A stretch of 64,000 bases of DNA from Moraxellaceae bacterium. GTDB lineage: Bacteria; Pseudomonadota; Gammaproteobacteria; Pseudomonadales; Moraxellaceae. Below are positions 23,483-33,045 of the stretch, piece by piece. Position numbers and translations under genes: made by a program. The notes beneath the pieces are model-generated. The model saw nothing but the letters and a program-made list of their open reading frames with translations. It searched no databases and was not told the origin of the DNA. The stretch's first letter is position 1. The number at the start of each line of letters is the position of its first letter. Location: NCBI GenBank assembly GCA_030680295.1, contig JAUXVU010000018.1, positions 124,001 to 188,000 of the forward strand, read 5' to 3'.

Positions 23483-25289
23483 GTCGAGTCCACCATAGCC
23501 AAACTAATAAGCCTGTAATCATGAGGACTGTAACGAATAAAGCATAGAGGTAAATGGTTGAGTCTTGTACAGTCGGTGTTAAACCATCACGCTTTTCAAC
23601 GGTTTTTAGAAGTTTTACTTCACCGTCTTGGGTAATAAGTACTTCACTTGCGCCATCAGTAATTTTTGACTGCACACGAGGCCAATAGTAAATGAAATTT
23701 TCTGCACTGAAGGCCCCCTGAGCTAACAACTCAAAACTGTCGTCATTCGCACTAACGAACACACCGCCATTGGCATAAGCTGCATAAAGTGACTCGGGAT
23801 ATTGAGCGACTTTTTCATCAAACTTATTGGCGTCAACTAGGACACTAACCTTGGCTGGTTCACTGACTACAATTGTTGACCGTAGTGGTTTTCCATCCAG
23901 CAGCATGCGAGCAGCCTCTTGGAAAAGAGTAGTAGCAATACCGAATGCTCCCTCGTTACCATCAACTGAAATTGTTGGTTTGTTGACTAAGTGAACATTG
24001 ATTGATGAAACGCCTCGCTTGATGCGGAAAGGAACACCCGCTTCGGACAGCTCAGTGTCAACCCACATAGAGCCTTTTGGTGCTGAGCACTCGTTGCTGA
24101 CTAATAGGTTTGATTCGACTCGTAGCTCGTAGTTGTTATTATCCAAGGGGGCTTTGCTTAAAAACGGTATTATACGGCTAGTATCATTATCAGATAGACG
24201 ATCTAAACCTGCCCCACCCGATAGCGCATCATTAATCCAAATGGTGACGTTTGATCCTTGGATTAAATTAGATTGTGACCTTAATGCTAGATTACCTTGT
24301 AGCGGTCCTGTTGGATGCCAAACACCAGGAAAGCTAAGCACAAACGCGCGACTAGCACTGTCGAGACGGAAGCTCTCTAGTCCTAAATCTGCAAGCGTAT
24401 TGAACTGCTTTAATGCTCCCCATGTTGGCTCATTGATTGAATCAGGTACGCGGATGCCATTTCCTTTTAGCTGACTTAAATAGCTTTTATTAGTAAGGCC
24501 ATTGATAGCTGAAATTAGGGCCTGATCGGTACCGTAATTTATACGTAAAATTGGGTGACTCTCATCACTTGGACGGGCCTGAGCAAAATATAAGGAAATG
24601 TGAGCATTGTTTTCATACTGTGAGTCTTTATTAAACTCTACAGTGAAGTCGGCGCGATGCGACTCTGACAAAGTGCTTTCAACCCAGCGTACACCTGAAA
24701 CCGCGGGCCATGCGTTGGCTAAGCGTGACAATGCGGTCAGTTCAGTAGGGCTTTCAGTATTGATACGAATTCGCGCTACGTATGGTTTGCGATCAAGCAC
24801 ATGAGGGTTAAAGAGTACATCTGGCAAGTTACTTAGCATGAGCTCTTTAATTTGTCTGGTGTAGCTCAACTCACCTTGGCCAAGATTAAAAACGCCAAAA
24901 GTACCTACTTCACAATTTATATGAGATTGCTCTGCGGCCATTAAAGGTGTTTGGCGTACCAAAAAGTCGAGTCGATTAAATCCTTCTTTGAGCTGTCCTA
25001 ATGGAAACTCAATTACTCGATTAGCCGATAACATTGACGAAAAGACGGCCTGACCATTAAGCCGAATTGAAATCGACGATGGAAAAGAAACATTAGCGGT
25101 GCTTTTAAACGTTGGTGACAGCCAAGTCTCACCTTTGCCGACATAAATAAACCGCGATTCGGTTGCTTCCTTATCACCAAATTGGGCTGGTGCAGTGCGC
25201 CATACATCGCTAGCAGCAAGAGCTAAACCTGTATGTGTGCTTGCTAAAAATGCTAGCAATAGGCTTGAGATCAGCTGACTTAATTTCAT
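23463..25289 (-). CDS. BcsB-like periplasmic subunit of polysaccharide synthase (EPS locus 2)
   Basis: 608 aa, paralogue of the 7544 gene: signal peptide (ending LALA), long beta-rich periplasmic part (WRTAPAQFGDKEATESRFIY, GAFSAENFIYYWPRVQSK), and a C-terminal helix (TIYLYALFVTVLMITGLLVW) with basic tail. By eye it is clearly less conserved between copies than the synthase. Its start overlaps the GT2 stop by 4 bp. Confidence 0.75.
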   Translation of the reverse strand: MKLSQLISSLLLAFLASTHTGLALAASDVWRTAPAQFGDKEATESRFIYVGKGETWLSPTFKSTANVSFPSSISIRLNGQAVFSSMLSANRVIEFPLGQLKEGFNRLDFLVRQTPLMAAEQSHINCEVGTFGVFNLGQGELSYTRQIKELMLSNLPDVLFNPHVLDRKPYVARIRINTESPTELTALSRLANAWPAVSGVRWVESTLSESHRADFTVEFNKDSQYENNAHISLYFAQARPSDESHPILRINYGTDQALISAINGLTNKSYLSQLKGNGIRVPDSINEPTWGALKQFNTLADLGLESFRLDSASRAFVLSFPGVWHPTGPLQGNLALRSQSNLIQGSNVTIWINDALSGGAGLDRLSDNDTSRIIPFLSKAPLDNNNYELRVESNLLVSNECSAPKGSMWVDTELSEAGVPFRIKRGVSSINVHLVNKPTISVDGNEGAFGIATTLFQEAARMLLDGKPLRSTIVVSEPAKVSVLVDANKFDEKVAQYPESLYAAYANGGVFVSANDDSFELLAQGAFSAENFIYYWPRVQSKITDGASEVLITQDGEVKLLKTVEKRDGLTPTVQDSTIYLYALFVTVLMITGLLVWLWWTRRAGSKT

Positions 25290-26536
25290 TGTCTTTCCTT
25301 TTTACGTTCGGTTTTGTACCAGACGATACCTTTACCGTTGATTTTACCTATTGCCATTTCATAGCTGGCTCGAACAACAACCAATAAGAAAATTTGGGCA
25401 TAGGTGAAGTATGCAATGGCTGCAAAAAAATAGAGTTGTGGCTTAACTTTCTCGAGCGATAAGGTGTAGAAAACCTGAGATAAGTAAATTAAAAATGAGA
25501 TGCCCCAAAGTAGAGTGAACGGGCCAGGAATGTTCACACCAGCAATACCTAAGACTCCGAAAATCAAAGCCATATGGCTTAAAAATAACGCGGGCACAAA
25601 TAAGATGTAGCACATTAAATTGTTGAGAATTTCCACACCAATAGGGAACGGGTTAGTAAGTGCTCTACCTAGATATTTATTGGTGACGTAGAAGTTACCT
25701 TGTGTCCATCGAGAGCGTTGTTTTAAAAAAATACTCAATCCCGGAGGGTCTTGTTGCCAGCCTGTAGCGTAAGGAATCCATTTAATGCGTTTGTTTCCCA
25801 GAAATATCCGAAAGCTCATTTCGGTGTCATCTACTAGAGACTTCTCATCAAAGCCACCTAAAGTCATCAACGACTCTTTTTTGATAACAAAATTTGTGCC
25901 CATCAATGTGGATAAGCGGAATAAGTTCCACCGTCCACCTTGAAAAATCCATTGAAAAAAAATGAACTCAATCGCGATAAAACGAGTAATGAAACTATCT
26001 CGCCAGTTGCGAGTTCTGACCTTTCCTTGCACAGCAACTAAAGAGTTATCAGCAATTAGGTTTTGAGCTAATAGTCGGACGCAGTCTGGTTCAGGTGTAC
26101 TGTCTGCGTCGTAAACTACGATGAGCTCTCCAGATGCATGTGGTAGTCCGTTATTCAAGGTACGAGACTTTCCTTTCCCGCCCATACCTTTGGGGACATT
26201 GACTATTTTTATACATGCAAACTTTGCAGCAACCTCTGTTGCAATGGCTAGCGTATTGTCCTTTGATCCATCATTAATCAGGATGACTTCATATTGATTT
26301 GCTGGATAGTCTTGGTTTGCTAACGCTAGCAGCGTTGCTTCAATAACCACTTCCTCATTGTAGGCCGGCACTAATACACTGAGCTTGGGCCATACATCAG
26401 GGGTGGGTAACCGGGCCTTTTCAAGCTGACTTTTTGTTGCATAACGCCATGCATTAAAGCTCAAGATGGCCCAAAAAAATTGCGGCAACCAAATACCAAT
26501 GAAGCCAAAAATAAAGATTGAATCAATCGGAGTCAT
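25286..26536 (-). CDS. GT2 processive glycosyltransferase, polysaccharide synthase (EPS locus 2)
   Basis: 416 aa, the same length as the copy at 9364. It keeps NDGS, DADS, DDTE and QRSRW at the same positions, with the same flanking membrane helices and no C-terminal PilZ domain. Differences cluster in the N-terminal helix and loops. By eye it is one of the best conserved pairs in the duplication, so both synthases probably use the same sugar donor. Confidence 0.88.
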   Translation of the reverse strand: MTPIDSIFIFGFIGIWLPQFFWAILSFNAWRYATKSQLEKARLPTPDVWPKLSVLVPAYNEEVVIEATLLALANQDYPANQYEVILINDGSKDNTLAIATEVAAKFACIKIVNVPKGMGGKGKSRTLNNGLPHASGELIVVYDADSTPEPDCVRLLAQNLIADNSLVAVQGKVRTRNWRDSFITRFIAIEFIFFQWIFQGGRWNLFRLSTLMGTNFVIKKESLMTLGGFDEKSLVDDTEMSFRIFLGNKRIKWIPYATGWQQDPPGLSIFLKQRSRWTQGNFYVTNKYLGRALTNPFPIGVEILNNLMCYILFVPALFLSHMALIFGVLGIAGVNIPGPFTLLWGISFLIYLSQVFYTLSLEKVKPQLYFFAAIAYFTYAQIFLLVVVRASYEMAIGKINGKGIVWYKTERKKERQ

Positions 26537-27438
26537 GAGCGTCTACTCCGAATGATCGCAATGATAAATAAGCCAATTAACAAGCTACCAAATACCACCG
26601 AAACATACGAAATAGTGGTTGCACCCATAGCGAAGAAGTTAGGAAGGTCACCCGCTAAAAAAACACCAATTGGCACAGCAATGAGCGTAATGAGTGTCCA
26701 AGCATGTCCCATAGGACCAGTTTTTAGACCCTCTGGACTACTAATAAAATGTGAACCTGCGTAAGTCCATTCTACGCCTAGGGGAGGGTACTCAATGCTT
26801 TCAACAATTTGAGGGTCGAAGCTTGGGTTAACAATTGCCTGCAAGCCTGAACCATAGTTCTTAGTGCTGGAAAGTGGGATGACTGTCTTTTCTTGGACTA
26901 TGTGCAACCCATTTGGAACTGGCAAATGTAGTGTGTTGCTTTCGTTATTGAACAAGTAACTACCACTTTCGTATGTTAAAAATGAGTCTTCTAAATGGTT
27001 ATTTTTGAGGAAAAGCTGTGGCCTTAACCCCACTGCTAATGCAAAAGTGGCAGCGGAATATAGTTCACTTTGATTGGCGGTTTGACCCTGAACAATCACA
27101 ATAGCCCCACGTTTGACGGCTGATCTAAACGCTTTATATGTTGAAAAACTAAAGTTTTTGGTCGAAGAGAGCGGAATAACAATGCCCGGCTTAACGTTAC
27201 TATCGATGTAAGAATCAAATGCTTTGCTGGGAATGTGATCAGCAGTGAATACTGGCCAATACTTAGAGTCACCGGGAAAGTAGCGATAGAGTTGGTTTGG
27301 GTTTATTGCTTTTGGGCTGGCCTCAGCTACCTCAAGCAAACAGCCATACGTGTCTTCATAAACCTGCTCCAACATTGGCGCAGGGGTTAAAGATGGCTGC
27401 AGTAGAATGCCGCACAAACTAAGCGAAATTAGGCTCAT
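26533..27438 (-). CDS. Unrecognised membrane-anchored protein of the EPS locus (copy 2)
   Basis: 301 aa from the ATG chosen here; a TTG two codons upstream is possible. This start gives the same 20-bp overlap with the upstream gene as in copy 1. Same architecture as 10611: hydrophobic N-terminus, alpha/beta soluble region (RGAIVIVQGQTAN, AVGLRPQLFLKNN), LPVPNGLH, EYPPLGVEW, two C-terminal helices and a basic end. Identity to copy 1 is only about half by eye, much lower than for the synthase. Family unknown. Confidence 0.75.
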   Translation of the reverse strand: MSLISLSLCGILLQPSLTPAPMLEQVYEDTYGCLLEVAEASPKAINPNQLYRYFPGDSKYWPVFTADHIPSKAFDSYIDSNVKPGIVIPLSSTKNFSFSTYKAFRSAVKRGAIVIVQGQTANQSELYSAATFALAVGLRPQLFLKNNHLEDSFLTYESGSYLFNNESNTLHLPVPNGLHIVQEKTVIPLSSTKNYGSGLQAIVNPSFDPQIVESIEYPPLGVEWTYAGSHFISSPEGLKTGPMGHAWTLITLIAVPIGVFLAGDLPNFFAMGATTISYVSVVFGSLLIGLFIIAIIRSRRS

Positions 27439-28168
27439 AAACAATCCGGCTAATTTCTGTTTTTAACGAACTGATCTCTTTGATATTTTTTATAAACTGC
27501 TCAGTAATTTCTGAAGATCCGCTGTCAACATTGACGAGTACTAGCTTATCTAACTCAATGTCACCAAAGACATGAAAGCCATTAGCTATACACTTTTCGA
27601 TATAAAGTAGAACCTTTGATCTAATATTCAGCCATTCATCACTGCCTAACAGGTCTTCAATTTCGCGAGCGTTTTTTATCGTAATTTCAATGCTAGTTAG
27701 GCGTGCGTAACAAAGCGAAATATCAGGACGGCAAAGCAATGTCAGTTGTGACTGCAAAAAGGTATCAAGAAGCTGAAGTGGAATGATTTCGTGTTCTATT
27801 TTTTGTTTGAAAACAACTAGCGAGTGACTGGCATTTTTACGCAAATCCAAATTATGTAAAACAGCACTAAAGCCAATTGGGGCAAAAGGTGTCATTAATA
27901 GCAGTAACACTTGGTTGTCAATTGACACACCAGAATTCAGCTTGAAAAGAAAGTAAACGGATGCACCAAGGAAAAACACTAAACCAACTAAGATCGCATA
28001 CGTGACTTTAAGGAAGGCGCCGATCATCACCATGCCGACAAAAAAAATCCAGCCTCCACGTAAATAGCTTGGTATCCATTCGTAAGCAATAAGCCCTAGA
28101 AAAAAGGTAGTTGCAAGCAACCAGCCGATAATGGTTTTACGGCGTAGGGGTGTAATGGAGGTGTTCAT
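27419..28168 (-). CDS. Four-helix membrane protein with degenerate GGDEF-like domain (EPS locus 2)
   Basis: 249 aa, paralogue of 11506. The N-terminus TPLRRKTIIGWLL and four helices are well kept; the C-terminal domain has drifted to about half identity. The GGDEF-turn position reads FHVFGDIE and the inhibitory-site position reads KxxA, so neither cyclase activity nor classical I-site binding is expected. First gene of the leftward operon, with its promoter somewhere in 28169-28290. No TACGCGTA palindrome is present there, unlike copy 1. Confidence 0.65.
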   Translation of the reverse strand: MNTSITPLRRKTIIGWLLATTFFLGLIAYEWIPSYLRGGWIFFVGMVMIGAFLKVTYAILVGLVFFLGASVYFLFKLNSGVSIDNQVLLLLMTPFAPIGFSAVLHNLDLRKNASHSLVVFKQKIEHEIIPLQLLDTFLQSQLTLLCRPDISLCYARLTSIEITIKNAREIEDLLGSDEWLNIRSKVLLYIEKCIANGFHVFGDIELDKLVLVNVDSGSSEITEQFIKNIKEISSLKTEISRIVYEPNFA

Positions 28169-28289
28169 AACGTACTTGCGTAAAAAATTGCGCGAAGCAT
28201 GATCAAGTATTGAACAAATGTCTATTGCACATAAATGAATTGATTGATTTATAGCTGTTTTATTGTGTAATTACTTTGTGCAGAGCGCC

Positions 28290-29267
28290 TCAAGGCCTCA
28301 GCAAAATTTTCCCTTTGCGGCCCGGTTGGAGCGTTGCACGCGTTGCTTCAGCTGCATCGGCCAGATCATAAATTGCACCAACTGGCAGCTTTAGCTCTCC
28401 ATTAATGGCTCGCTGGAATAATTCCCCAACCAAACGCTGCTTATTGTCACGACTCATCTCTTGGCTAACTTTGCTGCCCCAAAAGCCTTTGACAGTCGCT
28501 TGTTTAAAAATTAGATCACCAGGATTAATGCTCATTGGCTCACCTGCCATTGAGCCGAAAGAGACCAACGTGCCACCGGCTCCAAGAAGTGACAGCAACT
28601 CGCCGCTTGCTTGGCCACTTATGGAGTCAACGGCAGCGCTAATTGGTTGGTCATCAATAATGGCGCGCACTTGATTTTGCCAATCTGGCTGCGCAGTAGA
28701 AATAGCATTGGCGATACCGAGTGCGGTGAGCTCATCCACGCCCTCATCGCGACGAACCAGATTAATGGTCTGCACACCACGAGCCGCAGCAAGCATTGCT
28801 AATGTTTTGCCAACGGCGCCGTTGGCAGTGTTCTGTAAAACCCATTGCCCGCGTTGAAGATTCAGAAACTCCAGTAGCATCAATGCACTTAATGGCATGG
28901 CGATTAACTGCGCTGCAGTTTCATCAAGGATGGCATCGGGCATAGGCAGCGTCATTTTTGCAGGCGCAATAAAGAACTCGGCCCAAGTACCGTGAACACT
29001 TGCAACAGCAACACGCTGACCTAGCGAGAATCCGTCTACATCTTCGCCGAGTGCATCAATAACTCCAACTGCTTCGCTGCCACCAATAGCAGGCAAGGTC
29101 GGTTTATAACCATACAAGCCGCGTATGGTCCAAAGGTCATGGTGGTGGATGCTTGCCAATAGCGTTTTGATTCGAACCTCTCCCGGACCGGGCTGAGGAA
29201 TAGGGCTTGTGCCTAGGCTTAGAACATCGGCAGGTTCACCAAAAGTTGTGTGGATAGCACTGCGCAT
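28290..29267 (-). CDS. Zinc-independent MDR alcohol dehydrogenase / quinone oxidoreductase family protein
   Basis: 325 aa from the ATG preceded by GGAG at six bases; an ATG four codons upstream lacks a ribosome site. Medium-chain dehydrogenase/reductase plan: N-terminal GroES-like domain (PGPGEVRIKTLLASIHHHDL, GGSEAVGVI), then an NADPH-binding Rossmann domain (QNTANGAVGKTLAMLAAARG). The structural zinc cysteines of true alcohol dehydrogenases are missing, as in quinone reductases and enoyl reductases (MECR-like). Divergent from the propeller lipoprotein gene. Substrate unknown. Confidence 0.85.
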   Translation of the reverse strand: MRSAIHTTFGEPADVLSLGTSPIPQPGPGEVRIKTLLASIHHHDLWTIRGLYGYKPTLPAIGGSEAVGVIDALGEDVDGFSLGQRVAVASVHGTWAEFFIAPAKMTLPMPDAILDETAAQLIAMPLSALMLLEFLNLQRGQWVLQNTANGAVGKTLAMLAAARGVQTINLVRRDEGVDELTALGIANAISTAQPDWQNQVRAIIDDQPISAAVDSISGQASGELLSLLGAGGTLVSFGSMAGEPMSINPGDLIFKQATVKGFWGSKVSQEMSRDNKQRLVGELFQRAINGELKLPVGAIYDLADAAEATRATLQPGRKGKILLRP

Positions 29268-29363
29268 AACGAACTCCATGAATTGGTGGGATTTGCGTAT
29301 AACTTGTAATGCCTAGCTATTGGTATCAAGATCCTTTGCAGGTCATTTTCGGCGAGTGTTATC

Positions 29364-30362
29364 GTGTTTTTATATAACAACAAAAATATAACGATTAAGT
29401 ATCTCTGTCTTTGCGTTTTGGCAATGACTTTCTTGTCGGCATGCGGCACTGGCGACAATGAAGTTGGCAGCTCTTCGGCCGCATCGGCTAAGTCATCAAT
29501 ATGTCTAGAGTCCTCTTGTGGTCAAAAAGTCGCAATAGTTGATATTCCCAGTGCTGAAAACTTGTTATTCACAAAAGATGGTCGCTTATTTGTCACGGGT
29601 GCGAACGTTTACGAAATCACACGACGAGCAGATGCTTGGCATGCACAGCCTCTGATGTTGGTAAATGGAAATTTCACCGGGCTGGCTCAAATTAATGATG
29701 TGCTTTATGTGAATAGTTTTGATGGCTTGTTGTATGCCGCAAAATTAACGTCAACGCCTAGTTTCGAATTAATCCATGACCAAGGCCAAATGCTGGCAAA
29801 CGGATTGGCCTCGGGTCCAAATGGTGAGCTTTATTCAATTATTAGTTTAGGAGTAGGGCTGCCGCTTGTTGGAAAGATTGTTCGCTTGCGTATAGATGCG
29901 TCCAATCCATTTGACGTCACCGAGCAAGTTGATTGGTATATGGGTGGTGTTGTGCATTTTATGAATGGTCTTCAACAGCGTGGTGGAGAAGTTTGGTTTA
30001 GTAGTAGTGAGCTACTGCCTTTGGCGCTGGGTAAAATTATGTCAGTTCCTATTCAGGCTGACGGTAGTGCTGGAAACCCCAAATTAGTTGCGCAATTTAA
30101 CGGCATTCCAGATGACTTTAGTTTTGTAGACAATGACTTATTAGTGACGGTTTATAGCAATAACCAGATATTACGTATCAACCCTCAGGGCAAAACGGTT
30201 TCAAAGTCTGGATTGCTGAGTTTTGATAATCCTTCTCAAGTTCGCCAAGGCCAGCCACCTATGTTTAGGCAGAATGAATTGGTGATCACTGAGAAAGGTC
30301 TGATCGGGTTGCCACCAACACCAGGTTATGGAAATCGTCTTTCAACTTTTACGCCGCGGTGA
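29364..30362 (+). CDS. Lipoprotein with beta-propeller (SMP-30/NHL-like) repeats
   Basis: 332 aa from a GTG with GGCGAG upstream. Signal peptide with lipobox LSAC near residue 27. The mature part shows repeated beta-propeller-like units (NLLFTKDGRLFVTGANVYEI, LAQINDVLYVNSFDGLLY, GLASGPNGELYSI, DNDLLVTVYSNNQILRIN). Such folds occur in SMP-30/gluconolactonase-like and NHL proteins. No catalytic residues are identified. Converges with the phosphatase gene, whose stop is two bases away. Confidence 0.65.
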   Translation: MFLYNNKNITIKYLCLCVLAMTFLSACGTGDNEVGSSSAASAKSSICLESSCGQKVAIVDIPSAENLLFTKDGRLFVTGANVYEITRRADAWHAQPLMLVNGNFTGLAQINDVLYVNSFDGLLYAAKLTSTPSFELIHDQGQMLANGLASGPNGELYSIISLGVGLPLVGKIVRLRIDASNPFDVTEQVDWYMGGVVHFMNGLQQRGGEVWFSSSELLPLALGKIMSVPIQADGSAGNPKLVAQFNGIPDDFSFVDNDLLVTVYSNNQILRINPQGKTVSKSGLLSFDNPSQVRQGQPPMFRQNELVITEKGLIGLPPTPGYGNRLSTFTPR

Positions 30363-30363
30363 T

Positions 30364-31959
30364 TTAAGCATGACCATGGTGTTTGTTGCGGTGATTGGTG
30401 TGCGCAATAATGGCGTCCCAATTATAGGCCTTAGCAAGTTCGGTGGCTGATCGTGCTGGCTTCAAGAACGATTTTGCTAGTTTGGGCTGACGCTTACGCA
30501 CTTCAAAGCTATCGATAAGCTCGAAGTCGGCATCAACGCTCATGGCCTCAATTTTTTGACTGCCGACACCATGCGGTGTTTCTGGCGTATCAATTCCTTT
30601 GGATCCAAAATAATTCACCTTGATCAAACCAGGTGACACCTCATATCGACAAAAACCGACACCTATGAACTCTTTTTCCGACCAGCCTTGAATTTCATCA
30701 TCAAATCCACGAATCGATTGCCCACCGGTGCCTGCCATCACTTGTACATAACCCAATGGTGAGCGTTGTCCAAAAACCATAGGGGCAGAGCGTTGATAAA
30801 TATGATCATGGCCACAGATAACCAAGTCCACACCATAACGCGCCATCATTTGATCCTGAACTAAAATGAGGCTTGCATTGCCGGGGCCACGTCCTTCTTG
30901 ATCCGTCCAAACTGTGTAATGTTGGAACACAATAATAAAATCAATCATGCCTGCGGCTCTTCTAACAGCTGCGCGGGCTAAGTTAGCCTCCATGGTAATG
31001 ATTTCTTGTAGTATTTTTCCGTCTTCAATAAAGGCCCCGCCGGAAAAACCAAAGAAATGAATCCGGTTATAGTCAAAACCATAAAATGACACGCCACCCG
31101 GCTGATGAAAGCGATTATTGAAAGCGTAATCACGAAAGAGGGCTATATCCCCTAGCGGTATGACAAAAGGATCATCTGGGTCAGCATCTTTGCTTTCATG
31201 GTTGCCAGGAACAGCCATGGTCACCGTACTGGAAACGAGCGCCTGATTTTGGTCAAACCAAGTGTCCCAAACAGGTTGGTTCCCATCTGCATAGCTAATA
31301 TCACCTGCCAGTAAGAGTAAGTTGTGGTGATATTGTGGCTTTGTCAGCTCTGCAGTGAGTCTTTGTGCAAGTGGACCAATACCATGGTCTCCGAAGTGGA
31401 CAAAGTGCCAATTTGTATCGGCTTTTGCGGAGGCAGGAACAGTGAAAATAGGAGACCAGCCACCTTCGTCTGAACCCACACGATAACGAATAGCTAGTTC
31501 TGGCTTATTAAGTTGCAGGCTTGCTTTGTGGGTTTGAGCACCCACGCCAGTTGTGGCCGTACTGTCAGCAAAAATGGTATTTGATAATGGATGATCAACT
31601 AAGTTGATGACGTCTACTTCATCCCAACTAGGGTCTATATGACTCCATTGAACCATTGCGGCTGGTGCATTTTTGCCATCGCTTTGATCGGTAAACCAGG
31701 TAATGCCTCGACTTTTATGAGAGTCGTTGAGTAACGATACATGCATACCGCGAGGGTTATGGCTTCCTCGAACGCCTAAATTGGGCGGAATTTCAGGCTC
31801 TATGACAGGTTGCCCCGGAGATGGCGCCGGAGGTGTTGTCGGATTTGCTGTGGCGGAGTCAGTTTTACATGCGTTTAACAGCGGCAGTGCAGGCGTCAGC
31901 ATTGCCGCTTTGATCAATGCACGGCGCAGTGAAGAAGGAGTATCCACGAACAGTCTCAC
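30364..31959 (-). CDS. Purple acid phosphatase family metallophosphoesterase, Tat-type lipoprotein
   Basis: 531 aa. The leader SLRRALIKAAMLTPALPLLNAC combines a twin-arginine with a lipobox (LNAC), so folded export and lipid anchoring are likely. A proline-rich linker and an N-terminal Ig-like domain (RGITWFTDQSDG) precede the metallophosphoesterase domain. The five purple-acid-phosphatase motifs are visible: GDHG, GDISY, GNHE, VFQH and GHDH. It probably releases phosphate from esters at the cell surface. Transcribed alone and leftward; no Pho box could be recognised by eye. Confidence 0.87.
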   Translation of the reverse strand: MRLFVDTPSSLRRALIKAAMLTPALPLLNACKTDSATANPTTPPAPSPGQPVIEPEIPPNLGVRGSHNPRGMHVSLLNDSHKSRGITWFTDQSDGKNAPAAMVQWSHIDPSWDEVDVINLVDHPLSNTIFADSTATTGVGAQTHKASLQLNKPELAIRYRVGSDEGGWSPIFTVPASAKADTNWHFVHFGDHGIGPLAQRLTAELTKPQYHHNLLLLAGDISYADGNQPVWDTWFDQNQALVSSTVTMAVPGNHESKDADPDDPFVIPLGDIALFRDYAFNNRFHQPGGVSFYGFDYNRIHFFGFSGGAFIEDGKILQEIITMEANLARAAVRRAAGMIDFIIVFQHYTVWTDQEGRGPGNASLILVQDQMMARYGVDLVICGHDHIYQRSAPMVFGQRSPLGYVQVMAGTGGQSIRGFDDEIQGWSEKEFIGVGFCRYEVSPGLIKVNYFGSKGIDTPETPHGVGSQKIEAMSVDADFELIDSFEVRKRQPKLAKSFLKPARSATELAKAYNWDAIIAHTNHRNKHHGHA

Positions 31960-32061
31960 TTAATGTTATTGAGTTACTTAAGTAAGACAATACGTTTCAA
32001 GTATTACAGTTGTGTTGAAACAGAATTAAATGTGTCTGTTCGAGGTACTCGCTTCAGGCAC

Positions 32062-32943
32062 TTAAGCGGCGGCAGCATACATGGCTTCTGCCGCAACTAA
32101 AGTGTCACCCGTACGCTCAAACGCTTCTAGCCAAGCGCTATAATTGTGCACGGATGGCAGGTGCTCTGGGTGAAAGCCTGGGCGGTAGTAACTGGCTATC
32201 ATAGGCAATAGGCGACCAAGCATGCCTTTGCGCGGACCTGCCAACCAAGCCAAATTCTCGCGATAGAGCTTGATACGCTCGCTGACACTAAAACCGTCCA
32301 TGCCTAACATGTACCAAGGTGCTACCAAGGTAAACAATGTGAAGGAGCCCGTGGCATGTGTCATGGCGGCAACTCGCGTTAAATAGCCCACGCCAGCGAC
32401 TTGCTGCATGACATCATAAGCCACCGATTTATGCTCCATTTCTTCGATGGCATGCCAAGCCAACATAGCGCGTACGCGTGGGTCAGCACCTTCAAGCATT
32501 TCTTTTTCAGCAAAAAACAAATCGGCCATCATGGCGGTGAAGTGTTCCAACGCCGCGGTCAGCGCAACGTTGTATTCTGCGGAGTAGTTTTCTAGGCGAC
32601 CATCGCACATGCGCTTGGTGTGACGAACAAATGCGTCGATATTGATGCCTTGCCGCCGAAGCCGCTCGTTAAATTGAGTATGTACTTGGCCATGCTGTCC
32701 TTCTTGCATGGTGAAGTCTTTCACTGCTTTAAGCAGCGTACTGTTCGAGATGCGTTCGCGGAAATTACGTACCGAAGAAATAAAGTAACGCTCACCATCA
32801 GGAAAAGTGGCTTGTACGGCATCGAAGAGACGGGTGCGAAACGGGTTTCCACCCAGCCAGTAGCGTGGGATGTCGTCTTGATCAAGGCCAAAGTCTAGGT
32901 CTTTGCGGACCACGATGGGTTCTTGGTAACGGCTACGGGTCAT
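32062..32943 (-). CDS. PF10118 predicted metal-dependent hydrolase
   Basis: 293 aa from the ATG preceded by GGAG at seven bases; a longer frame begins nine codons earlier without a ribosome site. It contains the histidine/glutamate-rich helices of the PF10118 family: FTMQEGQHGQVH, AALEHFTAMMADLFFAEKEML and WHAIEEMEHKSVAYDV. These resemble di-metal helical-bundle proteins of the ferritin-like type. Divergent from an AraC regulator (start 33046), the usual partner of such genes in fatty-acid and hydrocarbon users. The reaction is not known. Confidence 0.8.
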   Translation of the reverse strand: MTRSRYQEPIVVRKDLDFGLDQDDIPRYWLGGNPFRTRLFDAVQATFPDGERYFISSVRNFRERISNSTLLKAVKDFTMQEGQHGQVHTQFNERLRRQGINIDAFVRHTKRMCDGRLENYSAEYNVALTAALEHFTAMMADLFFAEKEMLEGADPRVRAMLAWHAIEEMEHKSVAYDVMQQVAGVGYLTRVAAMTHATGSFTLFTLVAPWYMLGMDGFSVSERIKLYRENLAWLAGPRKGMLGRLLPMIASYYRPGFHPEHLPSVHNYSAWLEAFERTGDTLVAAEAMYAAAA

Positions 32944-33045
32944 CACTTTTCTCCAGCACTGAATAATCATTTCGTACCGTCATGCTACGTCGCTTAATGT
33001 GCTATAAGGGAACAATATGCGACAAAAAGGGATTAAAATACGTCA

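Noticed and set aside
3602-28168. Duplicate EPS loci as an assembly artefact
   Set aside because: The copies differ throughout at the nucleotide level, have different flanks and differ in gene content, so they are real paralogous loci.
28169-28290. TACGCGTA-type operator before EPS-2 leftward operon
   Set aside because: Only a partial resemblance (TACTTGCGTA) with several mismatches and no symmetry.
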